Positions 45,637-53,611 of a stretch of 64,000 nt of DNA are shown in pieces; positions within the stretch are counted from its first letter, which is position 1; the number at the start of each line of letters is the position of its first letter. A model generated the notes under the pieces. That model did no database searches. It was not told the DNA's origin and saw nothing but the letters and a program-made list of their open reading frames with translations. The DNA is taken from assembly GCF_003990445.1 (NCBI RefSeq), contig NZ_REEZ01000013.1, positions 1 through 64,000 on the forward strand, given 5' to 3'. The position numbers and the translations under genes are program-made. This stretch comes from Pararhodobacter zhoushanensis (lineage in GTDB: Bacteria; Pseudomonadota; Alphaproteobacteria; Rhodobacterales; Rhodobacteraceae).

Positions 45637-46538
45637 CCCTGCCCCTGATCTATTCTGCTGAAGTTGCCGACGCGCGCGCCCAAGGCCGCCCCATTGTCGC
45701 ACTGGAATCGACGATCATCACCCATGGCATGCCCTTCCCGCAGAACGTCGAAACCGCCCGTGCGGTCGAAGCGGAAATCCGCGCCGCCGGTGCTGTACCC
45801 GCGACCATCGCGGTGATGGACGGCCAGATCCTGATCGGACTGGAAGACGCGCAACTCGACCGGCTGGGTCAGGCCGAGCATGTGATGAAACTCTCGCGCG
45901 CCGACCTTGCGGTTTGCGTGGCCACCGGCGGGATTGGCGCCACGACCGTCGCCGCGACGATGATCTGCGCCCATCTGGCCGGGATCAGCGTCTTCGCCAC
46001 CGGAGGCATCGGCGGCGTGCATCGCGGGGCCGAGCTGAGCTTTGACATCTCGGCCGACCTGCAGGAACTGGCGCAGACCCCGGTTACGGTGGTCGCGGCC
46101 GGGGCCAAGGCGATCCTTGATCTGCCAAAGACGCTGGAAGTGCTGGAAACACTGGGCGTGCCGGTGATCGCGGTGGGTCAGGACGACCTTCCCGCCTTCT
46201 GGTCGCGCGCCTCGGGGCTCAAAGCGCCCTTGCGGCTGGACAGCGCGGCGGAAATCGCCGCGGCGCACAAGATGCGCGGGACGCTGGGGCTCAAGGGCGG
46301 CCAACTGGTCACCAACCCGATCCCGGTCGACGCCGAAATCCCCCTTGCGGTGATGATGCCGGTGGTCGAGGCCGCGCTCTTGCAGGCCGAGGCCAAAGGC
46401 ATCAGCGCGAAAGAGGTCACGCCCTTCCTGCTGTCCGCAATTTTTGACGCCACCGAAGGCCGCTCGCTGGATGCCAATATCGCGCTGGTGTTGAACAACG
46501 CGCGACTGGCGGCGAAAATCGCCGCCGAATTGGTCTGA
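45633..46538 (+). CDS. psuG: Pseudouridine-5'-phosphate glycosidase
   Basis: 301 residues. The family start VALESTIITHGMPFPQNVET (about 22-41) and the block VATGGIGATTVAATM, then FATGGIGGVHRGAE (about 120-133), are diagnostic of PsuG. It splits the C-C bond of pseudouridine-5'-phosphate to uracil and ribose-5-phosphate. GTG start overlapping psuK. A weak hairpin (GGCA-GTTC-TGCC, 46548-46559) follows the stop. Confidence 0.95.
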   Translation: MTLPLIYSAEVADARAQGRPIVALESTIITHGMPFPQNVETARAVEAEIRAAGAVPATIAVMDGQILIGLEDAQLDRLGQAEHVMKLSRADLAVCVATGGIGATTVAATMICAHLAGISVFATGGIGGVHRGAELSFDISADLQELAQTPVTVVAAGAKAILDLPKTLEVLETLGVPVIAVGQDDLPAFWSRASGLKAPLRLDSAAEIAAAHKMRGTLGLKGGQLVTNPIPVDAEIPLAVMMPVVEAALLQAEAKGISAKEVTPFLLSAIFDATEGRSLDANIALVLNNARLAAKIAAELV

Positions 46539-46672
46539 CATTAAAAGGGCAGTTCTGCCTGATTTCTGTCTGACATTCATTATCCCAGATCAGAGCCACC
46601 TGAGCGCCCCTTGCAAGCGCTCAGACCTCACCCTAAGTAAATCAGCAGTCAATCCAAGCAGGCAGTGCGCCC

Positions 46673-47398
46673 ATGTCGCCGACCCCCCGACCGCATCGCC
46701 GCGGTTTCTTTGCCGGTCTGCGGGCTTCGTTCCTGACCGGGCTGGTGATCGTCGCTCCGGCGGTACTGACGATCTGGATGATCCGCGCGGTGGTCGATTT
46801 CGTCGATTCCAAGGTCATGCCGCTGATCCCGGCCGATCTTTTGCACGGCATCCTTCCCGACCGGCTCACACAGCTGAATTTGCCCAATATTCCTGGCCTT
46901 GGTCTGATCATCGCGCTGGTGTTCACGCTGGTCGTCGGCTGGTTGGCCAAGGGGTACATCGGTAAATCGCTGATCGGTTGGGGCGAGGATATCGTGGCGC
47001 GCATGCCGGTTGTGCGCTCGGTCTATAACGCGCTCAAGCAGATCGCCGAGACGGTCTTCTCGCAAAGTTCGACGTCGTTCAACCGCGCCTGTCTGGTCGA
47101 ATATCCGCGCCCCGGCCTTTGGGCCGTGGCCTTTGTTTCGACCGAAACAAAAGGCGAGATTGCGCAGAAGCTGGGCGATGAGAAACTGATCTCGGTCTTC
47201 CTGCCGACCACCCCGAACCCGACCTCTGGCTTCCTGCTGTTCGTGCCCGAGAAAGACGTCAAGTACCTGGACATGACCATCGAGGAAGCCGCCAAGCTGA
47301 TCATCTCGGCGGGTCTTGTCGCCCCCGACCCCGATCGTCCAGTGCAAAACGGCAACCGGCGGCGCAAGGATCTGCCCAAACCGCCGGTCGCGGGTTAA
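46673..47398 (+). CDS. DUF502 membrane protein
   Basis: 241 residues. Two transmembrane helices (about 14-37, LRASFLTGLVIVAPAVLTIW, and about 75-97, GLGLIIALVFTLVVGWLAKG) precede the conserved DUF502 soluble part: ARMPVVRSVYNALKQ, FVSTETKGE, and FLPTTPNPTSGFLLFVPEKD (about 182-201). Widespread in bacteria and plants; function unsettled. It may be an inner-membrane scaffold. It overlaps the convergent patatin gene by 4 bp. Confidence 0.87.
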   Translation: MSPTPRPHRRGFFAGLRASFLTGLVIVAPAVLTIWMIRAVVDFVDSKVMPLIPADLLHGILPDRLTQLNLPNIPGLGLIIALVFTLVVGWLAKGYIGKSLIGWGEDIVARMPVVRSVYNALKQIAETVFSQSSTSFNRACLVEYPRPGLWAVAFVSTETKGEIAQKLGDEKLISVFLPTTPNPTSGFLLFVPEKDVKYLDMTIEEAAKLIISAGLVAPDPDRPVQNGNRRRKDLPKPPVAG

Positions 47399-48420
47399 CT
47401 GAACATCTCGACCAGATCGACCGAACCGCGCTCGCCGATACAGTCGCCGTGCATGTCCAGAAACGTGCCCGCCGCCACGCGGCCCGCGTCGAACAGCGTG
47501 TCCAGCAGCGTCGGTGTCGGCGCCATCTTGCTGCGCGCCGACAGGCTCTGCATGAGCGGTTCATCCCCGATCATATGCACCAGCACATCCTTCATCGCGC
47601 CCTTCTTGATCGACCCATCGGCCAGCAGGCGCTTGACGAACGCAATCGCCCGCAGGTCACGCAAAAGCGCGGCGTTGAAGCTTATCTCGTTGATCCGGTT
47701 CATGATTTCCTGAGCGGAATCCGGCACCTCGGGCCGATGCTGCGGGTTCAGGGACACGATGACGATGTCGTCGGGCAAATCCTGCGCATAGAGCGGGTGC
47801 AGCGCCGGGTTGGCCGAATAGCCGCCGTCCCAATAGGCCTGACCGTCGATCTCGACCGCCTGCGCCACCGTTGGCAGGCAGGCCGACGCCAGAATCGCCT
47901 CGCGCGTCACCTCGGCATCGCCAAACACCCGTACCTTGCCGTCATGCACGTTGGTCGCGGCTACGAAAAGCCGTGGCCCGGCAGCGGCTTGGACGTGGTC
48001 GATGTCCAGCGCCATAACCATCGGCTCCAGCGGATTGCGCCAGAACGGACCCCAATCATAAGGGCTGACCATCTGCGATGCGATCTCGGCCGGCGAGACT
48101 GGCATGAAGGCCTCGGTTAGCTTGGCGGCATAGTCGAAACCCGGCAGAAACGGCTTGAGCCAATCGCTGCCCGGCACACTGTCGAATCCGGTGACGCCTT
48201 CCCACAGGTTGCGCAGGGCGGCTCGGGCGCCTTCGCGGCCGCCCTCACCATAGCCAGACTTGAACGCGGCGCCGTTCAGCGCCCCTGCAGAGGTGCCGGA
48301 TATCGCTGCGATCTCCAGCCATTCCTCATCGAGAAGGCGGTCCAGAACGCCCCAGGTGAACGCGCCATGCGCGCCGCCGCCCTGTAGGGCCAGATTGATC
48401 CGCCGGGTCTTTTGAGTCAC
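47395..48420 (-). CDS. Patatin-like phospholipase
   Basis: 341 residues. The oxyanion motif GGGAHG (14-19), nucleophile Ser44 in GTSAG and dyad Asp198 in DGG are all intact. Patatins are lipid acyl hydrolases; RssA-like and PhaZ-type members are cytoplasmic, and no signal peptide is present here. The start is GTG at 48420 without a strong ribosome binding site. The C-terminal 130 residues are helical and specific to this Rhizobiales/Rhodobacterales subgroup as far as I can tell. Confidence 0.88.
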   Translation of the reverse strand: MTQKTRRINLALQGGGAHGAFTWGVLDRLLDEEWLEIAAISGTSAGALNGAAFKSGYGEGGREGARAALRNLWEGVTGFDSVPGSDWLKPFLPGFDYAAKLTEAFMPVSPAEIASQMVSPYDWGPFWRNPLEPMVMALDIDHVQAAAGPRLFVAATNVHDGKVRVFGDAEVTREAILASACLPTVAQAVEIDGQAYWDGGYSANPALHPLYAQDLPDDIVIVSLNPQHRPEVPDSAQEIMNRINEISFNAALLRDLRAIAFVKRLLADGSIKKGAMKDVLVHMIGDEPLMQSLSARSKMAPTPTLLDTLFDAGRVAAGTFLDMHGDCIGERGSVDLVEMFS

Positions 48421-48567
48421 GCGGGGGGTATCCTGTGTCAGAGAACCGCCAACTCAACGCGGGCGCGGATCACCCGGTCGTCGCTTGGCGCAAGATCAGC
48501 CCCAGTGTCGGCCAGGGCAGTGTGCAGCATCCGGAACATAGACTTCGACGATGCGATGGCCAGAACG

Positions 48568-48644
48568 AAAAAAAAAACGCCCGCGCAAGGCGGGCGTCAG
48601 TCGTTGAGGCAGGTTTCATACAGGCAAGAAACCTATCGAGCAGT
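48568..48644 (-). ncRNA. Candidate small RNA with its own promoter and terminator
   Basis: Lies in the 334-bp gap between the patatin gene and the peptide-binding protein; no convincing coding frame is present. On the minus strand the transcript would start near 48644 and contain a hairpin AGGTTTC-(10 nt)-GAAACCT (48611-48634). A single-stranded linker GCCTCAACGACTGA follows, then a textbook Rho-independent terminator: CGCCCGC-CTTGC-GCGGGCG followed by ten T (48568-48596). Length about 77 nt. No gene on this strand ends nearby that could own the terminator. Targets unknown. Confidence 0.7.
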
Positions 48645-48650
48645 GAGACA

Positions 48651-48679
48651 CTTATAGCCCTTTGTTCAGATCTATCCAA
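48651..48679 (-). promoter_or_regulatory. Promoter of the candidate small RNA
   Basis: Minus strand TTGGAT (48674-48679), exactly 17 bp, TATAAG (48651-48656). The -10 is one base from consensus. It is one of the best sigma-70-type promoters in the window. Confidence 0.6.
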
Positions 48680-48754
48680 GCTTAAAGTTTGCAGTGGCTT
48701 AGCGGGCGGTTTAGTCAGAAAGCGGGCCCAACAGCCGAAAGGATTGTTTCCGCC

Positions 48755-50590
48755 ATGACCCTGATTCAGCGCTCGTATCGGTCGTTTTTCTCAATAGTCA
48801 CTACTGTAACAGTGATCTGCCTACAGGCTACCGCCGGGGCGCAGACGCCGGTCACGCATGGTATCGCTATGTATGGCGAGCCTGCCCTACCACAAGATTT
48901 CGCGTCTCTGCCCTATGTGAACCCCGATGCGCCACAGGGCGGACGAATCGTTTTGGCCGAAGTCGGCGGCTTCGATTCGCTCAATCCGTTCATCTTGCGC
49001 GGCTCGGCCCCCTGGGGCGTCAACTTGCTGACGGTTCAGAGTCTTCTGGGCCGTAGCTATGACGAACCCTTCGCGCTTTATGGCGCGCTGGCCGAGACGG
49101 TCGAGACCGATTCGGCCCGGTCTTACGTCGAATTCACCCTGCGCGACGGCATCCGATTCTCGGATGGCAGCCCCGTCACGCTCGATGATGTGATGTGGTC
49201 CTTCGAGACCATGGGGCTTGAGGGACACCCGCGCTATCGCAACGCCTGGACCAAGGTCGCCACGATGGAGGCGACCGGTCCCCGAACCCTGCGCCTGACC
49301 TTCACCGAACCCGACCGCGAAATGCCGCTGATCCTGGGCCTGCGACCCATCGTGCAGCGGGCTCAATTTGATGTGACCGCCGGTGGGCGAAGCTTCGCCG
49401 ACAGCTCGCTTCAGCCGGTGATCGGCACGGGGCCCTATGTCGTCTCGCGGGTCGATCCGGGGCGTTCGATTACCTTTGAGCGCGTTGCAGACTGGTGGGG
49501 CGATGACCTGCCGCTGTTTCGGGGCCAGTATAATCTGCAAGAGATCCGCTACGAGTATTACAGCGATCTCTCAGTTGCCTTCGAAGGGTTCAAGGCCGGG
49601 GTGATCTCGGTCTGGCGCGAGCCGAACGCGGCGCGCTGGCGCGACAGTTATGATTTTCCCGCCATGGCCGATGGCCGAATGCAAAAGATCGAGATCCCGC
49701 ATGAGCGCCCCTCGGGAATGTCTGGCTTTTACTTCAACACCCGTCGCCCGCTCTTTGCCGACTGGCGCGTGCGTCAGGCGCTGATACTTGCCTTCGATTT
49801 CGAGCAGATCAACACCACGATCAACGACGGTGCCGAACCCCGCATCACATCGTATTTCGGCAACTCCTTTCTGGGCATGCAGCCCGGCCCGGCCGAGGGC
49901 CGTGTTGCCGCCCTGCTGGCCCCTTATGCCGACAGTCTGCCGCCCGATGCGATCGACGGCTATTCGCTGCCGGTCAGTGACGGGCGCTCGAACCGGCGCA
50001 ACTTGCGGGCGGCAGCCCGGCTTCTCAACGATGCTGGCTGGCACGCGGATGCGCAGGGCGTGCTTCGCAATGAACAGGGACAGGCGTTCGACTTTGAGAT
50101 CCTGCTGTTGCAGGGTCAGACCGAGATCCAGACCGCGGCGGCCAGTTTTATCGGCGCGCTGCGAAATCTGGGAATCAATGCCCGCGTGTCGCTGATCGAT
50201 TCCGCCCAATACGTGCAGCGTACCAACGAATACAATTTCGACATGACCTACACCCAGCGACTGATGTCGCTGTCGCCGGGCAATGAACAGGTGTTGTACT
50301 GGGGCTCGCAGGGGGTGACACAGCCCGGCTCGCGCAATTGGGCAGGGGTGGATCTGCCCGCTGTAGATGCGCTGATCGAGACCATGTTGTCCTCGCAGAC
50401 CACTGAAGACTTCACCGCTGCCGTGCGCGCGCTGGACCGCGTGCTGATGGCCGGTCGCTATGCGATTCCCTTCTGGTTTTCGCCGGTCAGCCGATTGGCG
50501 GCGTCACGAACCTTGCACTTTCCGCAACATTTGCCGATATACGGTGACTGGACCGGCTTCATGCCCGAGGTATGGTGGTATCAGGAATGA
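48755..50590 (+). CDS. Periplasmic peptide-binding protein (SBP_bac_5, YejA-like)
   Basis: 611 residues. A signal peptide (FFSIVTTVTVICLQATAGAQ, cleaved near residue 30) precedes a full SBP family 5 domain: HGIAMYGEPALP, then SYVEFTLRDGIRFSDGSPVT (about 125-144), GTGPYVV and the C-terminal LPIYGDWTGFMPEVWWYQ. The ending and the early LNPFILRG resemble YejA/microcin C-type binding proteins. It captures oligopeptides for an ABC importer, but no permease or ATPase genes lie next to it. ATG 48755 is preceded by GAAAGGA. Overlaps the entericidin-like gene (ATGA). Confidence 0.9.
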   Translation: MTLIQRSYRSFFSIVTTVTVICLQATAGAQTPVTHGIAMYGEPALPQDFASLPYVNPDAPQGGRIVLAEVGGFDSLNPFILRGSAPWGVNLLTVQSLLGRSYDEPFALYGALAETVETDSARSYVEFTLRDGIRFSDGSPVTLDDVMWSFETMGLEGHPRYRNAWTKVATMEATGPRTLRLTFTEPDREMPLILGLRPIVQRAQFDVTAGGRSFADSSLQPVIGTGPYVVSRVDPGRSITFERVADWWGDDLPLFRGQYNLQEIRYEYYSDLSVAFEGFKAGVISVWREPNAARWRDSYDFPAMADGRMQKIEIPHERPSGMSGFYFNTRRPLFADWRVRQALILAFDFEQINTTINDGAEPRITSYFGNSFLGMQPGPAEGRVAALLAPYADSLPPDAIDGYSLPVSDGRSNRRNLRAAARLLNDAGWHADAQGVLRNEQGQAFDFEILLLQGQTEIQTAAASFIGALRNLGINARVSLIDSAQYVQRTNEYNFDMTYTQRLMSLSPGNEQVLYWGSQGVTQPGSRNWAGVDLPAVDALIETMLSSQTTEDFTAAVRALDRVLMAGRYAIPFWFSPVSRLAASRTLHFPQHLPIYGDWTGFMPEVWWYQE

Positions 50591-50709
50591 CCAAGACACT
50601 AACACTGGTGCTCGCACTGCTCACGCTCACCGCCTGCAATACGGTTGAGGGTGTCGGTGCAGACATCTCTGGCGGTGCCAATATCGTGCGCGGCTGGATC
50701 GGGCGCTGA
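50587..50709 (+). CDS. Entericidin-family small lipoprotein
   Basis: 40 residues. The signal LTLVLALLTLTAC gives a lipidated Cys at residue 17, and the mature part NTVEGVGADISGGANIVRGW has the entericidin pattern (NTxxGxGxDixxGG). Entericidins are tiny outer-membrane lipoproteins linked to stress and, in enterics, to a toxin/antidote pair; here only one copy is seen. Its ATG overlaps the stop of the peptide-binding protein, so the two are translationally coupled, an uncommon partner. Confidence 0.88.
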   Translation: MTKTLTLVLALLTLTACNTVEGVGADISGGANIVRGWIGR

Positions 50710-50727
50710 GCGCCTGATCTGCGCCGT

Positions 50728-51351
50728 TCAATCCAGCGATGTGACCCACAGGATCGTTGCATCCTCAGGGCTCAGGCTGACCACATTGTGCCCCATCGAC
50801 GCGTCGTAATAAGCGCTGTCGCCGCGCTTCATGTCGATGGGCGCGTAGAATTCGGTGAACAGCCGGATCTGACCGGTCAGCACATAGAGAAACTCTTCGC
50901 CGTCATGACGCACCCAGCCGTTGAAATCCTCGAACGCGCGGGCATGCACGGTGGCGCGGTACGGCAGCATCGCCTTGCGCGTCAGCCCGCCCGAGAGCAG
51001 TTCGTGCTCATAGGTGGTGGTCACATGCGCTTCGCCCTCGCCGGCGCGGGTCATGGTCATACGCCCCCCGGGGGCGGCATGGCGCGGCGGGGTGAACAGC
51101 TGCGGGACGGTGATCCCCAGCCCTTCGGCCAGCTTCTTGAGCCCGTCATAGGTCGGCGACATCTGCCCGTTTTCGATCTTTGACAGGGTCGAGCGCGCCA
51201 GCCCGGCAGCCTGCGCCGCCTGCTCCAGCGTCCAGCCGCGGTCCTTGCGCAGATTGCGCACGCGCTCGGCCAGATCGATGGGCGAGGCCAGCGCCTCTTC
51301 GCCATCGGCGCGGGCGATACGGATGATCGAGGGGTTGGTCAGATCGCTCAT
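50728..51351 (-). CDS. XRE-type HTH regulator with cupin sensor domain
   Basis: 207 residues. The N-terminal HTH_3 (about 28-83: LAERVRNLRKDRGWTLEQAA, GLARSTLSKIENGQMSPTYD) is followed by a cupin_2 domain (about 125-205: HDGEEFLYVLTGQIRLF, GDSAYYDASMGH). Such proteins (PuuR/SutR type) sense a small ligand or metal in the cupin. It is divergent from the acyl-CoA ligase operon across 116 bp, so it is a likely regulator of it and of itself. No clear operator palindrome was seen in the gap. Confidence 0.88.
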   Translation of the reverse strand: MSDLTNPSIIRIARADGEEALASPIDLAERVRNLRKDRGWTLEQAAQAAGLARSTLSKIENGQMSPTYDGLKKLAEGLGITVPQLFTPPRHAAPGGRMTMTRAGEGEAHVTTTYEHELLSGGLTRKAMLPYRATVHARAFEDFNGWVRHDGEEFLYVLTGQIRLFTEFYAPIDMKRGDSAYYDASMGHNVVSLSPEDATILWVTSLD

Positions 51352-51467
51352 GATGGCCTTACCGTTGCGGAGCCGCCTTCTGCGCCAAAATCATGGATTT
51401 GTCGAGCCATCGTGAACTGTGTACGCTGCCCCTTGCCCCCGGCTGTTTGCGAGGTTAGCTCGATTTC

Positions 51468-52982
51468 ATGCACGCGTTAATTGATTCAGGTCCTTTCGAC
51501 CCCTGCCCCGCGCCGTTCAATCTGGCGGCCTATGTGCTGGCCGCAGGGCAGCAGACGCCCGACAAGATCGCCTTGCAGATCGTTGGTCTGACCGGGGCCG
51601 AACGGTGGTCATATGACGCGTTGACCAAGGCCGTGCGCGGGATTGGCACAGGGCTGCTGGAAAGCGGATTGCAGCCCGGCGACCGGGTGCTTTTGCGGCT
51701 GGGCAACACGGTGGATTTCCCGCTGGCTTTCTTGGGCGCAATTGCCGTTGGTCTGGTGCCGGTGCCAACCTCGTCGCAGCTGACCGCCGCCGAGATTACG
51801 GTGATGGCCTGCCAGATCACCCCCGCCGCCATTATCGCCGCCCCCGACATCGCGCTGCCCGAGGGCGACGCGCTGGTGATCGCGTCCGAAACGCTGCACC
51901 ACTGGCGGCGCAACGCGCCCTGCGACTGGGCGATGGGCGATCCTGACCGGCTGGCCTATCTGATCTTCACCTCTGGCACCTCGGGCAATCCCCGCGCCGT
52001 CATGCACGCCCACCGCGCCGTCTGGGCGCGGCGGATGATGTGGGCGGGGTGGTACGGACTAAAGCCGGATGACCGGCTGATGCACGCGGGCGCGTTCAAC
52101 TGGACCTATACGCTGGGCACCGGGTTGATGGACCCTTGGGCAATCGGCGCGACGGCGCTGATCCCCAACAAACTGGTCCACGTCCCGCAACTGCCGCTGT
52201 TGCTCAAGCGCTTCGATGCCACGATCTTTGCAGCTGCTCCGGGTGTTTACCGGCAGATGCTGCGCGAGAAGATCCTGACGATGCCCAAGCTGCGCCACGG
52301 GTTGTCAGCGGGCGAGAAACTGCCCGAGCAGACCCGCCACAGCTGGACCGAGGCCACCGGCACGCCGATTTTCGAGGCACTGGGGATGTCCGAAGTCTCG
52401 ACCTATATCTCGGCCTCGCCCGACCGCCCGGCGCTTGACGGCGCGTCGGGCTATCCGCAGCCGGGCCGCAAGGTGGCCGTGCTGGGCGAAGACGGCCAGC
52501 CTGTCGCGCGTGGTGAAGGCGGCGTGATGGCCGTGGGCCGCGACGATCCCGGCCTGTTTCTGGGCTACTGGGGGCAACCCGATGAAACCGCTGCCAAATT
52601 TAACGGTGAGTGGTTCGTAACCGGGGATACGGTAAGCATGGATAGTAACGGCGGGATCCATTATCTAGGCCGCGACGATGACATGATGAACGCGGGCGGC
52701 TTTCGTGTTTCACCGCTCGAGGTGGAAAAGGCGATGAACACCCATCCCGAGATCGTCGAATCCGCCGCGATCGAGGCACAGGTCAACGCGACCACGACGA
52801 TCATCGCGCTTTATTTCGTCCCCACGACGCCCGATCCAGATTGGCAATCCATCACCCGTCACGCCTATAGAACCTTGGCGCGCTACAAGCAGCCCCACCA
52901 GTTTTTTACCATCGACGCCCTGCCCAAGGGTGCCAACAACAAGATCAATCGCCGCGCGCTGCGTGAAGGATACAAACCATGA
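51468..52982 (+). CDS. Acyl-CoA synthetase (AMP-binding, benzoate-CoA-ligase-like)
   Basis: 504 residues. ANL-superfamily motifs: A3 YLIFTSGTSGNPRAVMHAHR (about 161-180), A5 FEALGMSEVST, A7 EWFVTGDT, A8 YLGRDDDMMNAGGFRVSPLE and the C-terminal catalytic Lys in PKGANNKINRRAL. It would form an acyl- or aryl-CoA from a carboxylic acid, ATP and CoA. The first residues and FNWTYTLGTGLMDPW resemble benzoate-CoA ligases, but the substrate is not certain. Operon with dsbA-like and MFS genes through ATGA overlaps; faces the XRE-cupin regulator. Confidence 0.86.
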   Translation: MHALIDSGPFDPCPAPFNLAAYVLAAGQQTPDKIALQIVGLTGAERWSYDALTKAVRGIGTGLLESGLQPGDRVLLRLGNTVDFPLAFLGAIAVGLVPVPTSSQLTAAEITVMACQITPAAIIAAPDIALPEGDALVIASETLHHWRRNAPCDWAMGDPDRLAYLIFTSGTSGNPRAVMHAHRAVWARRMMWAGWYGLKPDDRLMHAGAFNWTYTLGTGLMDPWAIGATALIPNKLVHVPQLPLLLKRFDATIFAAAPGVYRQMLREKILTMPKLRHGLSAGEKLPEQTRHSWTEATGTPIFEALGMSEVSTYISASPDRPALDGASGYPQPGRKVAVLGEDGQPVARGEGGVMAVGRDDPGLFLGYWGQPDETAAKFNGEWFVTGDTVSMDSNGGIHYLGRDDDMMNAGGFRVSPLEVEKAMNTHPEIVESAAIEAQVNATTTIIALYFVPTTPDPDWQSITRHAYRTLARYKQPHQFFTIDALPKGANNKINRRALREGYKP

Positions 52983-53611
52983 GCACCAAACTCGATATCT
53001 TCTCTGATCCCGTCTGCCCGTGGTGCTATATCGGCAAAGCACGGCTTGAGCGCGCGCTGGAACAGCGCCCCGACCATCCGCTGATCATCGAATGGCACCC
53101 GTTCATGCTGAACCCGACCATGCCGCCCGAAGGCATGGACCGGCGCGAATACTTGCAGGCCAAGTTCGGCCCGCCCGATGAAGTGGTGCGCGTGCACCTT
53201 CCCATTGTGCAGGCCTGCGAAGAGCTGGGCCTGCCGCTGGAACTGGAAAAGATGGAGCGCAACCCGTCGACCCTGAACGCGCACCGGCTGATCCATTGGG
53301 CCGGGCTTGAGGGGCACCAGAACGCCGTGGTCAGCGCCCTCTTCCGCGCCAATTTTGCCGAAGGCCGCGACATTGGCGACCGTGATACCCTGCTCGACAT
53401 TGCCGAGCGCACGGGCATGGACCGCGCCGTCACCGCGCGCCTGCTTGACAGCGACGCCGATGCCGATGACATCCGCGCCCGCGATGCTGACATCCGCGCG
53501 CGCGGGCTGCAGGGTGTCCCGGCCTTCATTCTGGGCCGCCAATACGTGCTGAACGGCGCGCAGCCGGTCGACACCTGGCTCAATATCCTTGACCAACTGG
53601 CGGCTGCATGA
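52979..53611 (+). CDS. DsbA-family oxidoreductase (FrnE/HCCA-isomerase type)
   Basis: 210 residues without a signal peptide, so cytoplasmic. The thioredoxin-fold active site is FSDPVCPWCYIGK (Cys13/Cys16). The helical insert and the C-terminal GVPAFILGRQYVLNGAQP (about 178-195) are typical of the FrnE subgroup of COG2761, which includes thiol oxidoreductases and 2-hydroxychromene-2-carboxylate isomerases. Which activity applies here is unclear; linkage to an aryl-CoA-ligase-like gene might favour aromatic or glutathione-conjugate catabolism. Overlaps both neighbours by 4 bp. Confidence 0.85.
   Translation: MSTKLDIFSDPVCPWCYIGKARLERALEQRPDHPLIIEWHPFMLNPTMPPEGMDRREYLQAKFGPPDEVVRVHLPIVQACEELGLPLELEKMERNPSTLNAHRLIHWAGLEGHQNAVVSALFRANFAEGRDIGDRDTLLDIAERTGMDRAVTARLLDSDADADDIRARDADIRARGLQGVPAFILGRQYVLNGAQPVDTWLNILDQLAAA

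Noticed and set aside
48435-48758. A 107-codon plus-strand frame in the gap before the peptide-binding protein
   Set aside because: No ribosome binding site or recognisable domain; it runs through the small-RNA terminator and the start of the next gene.
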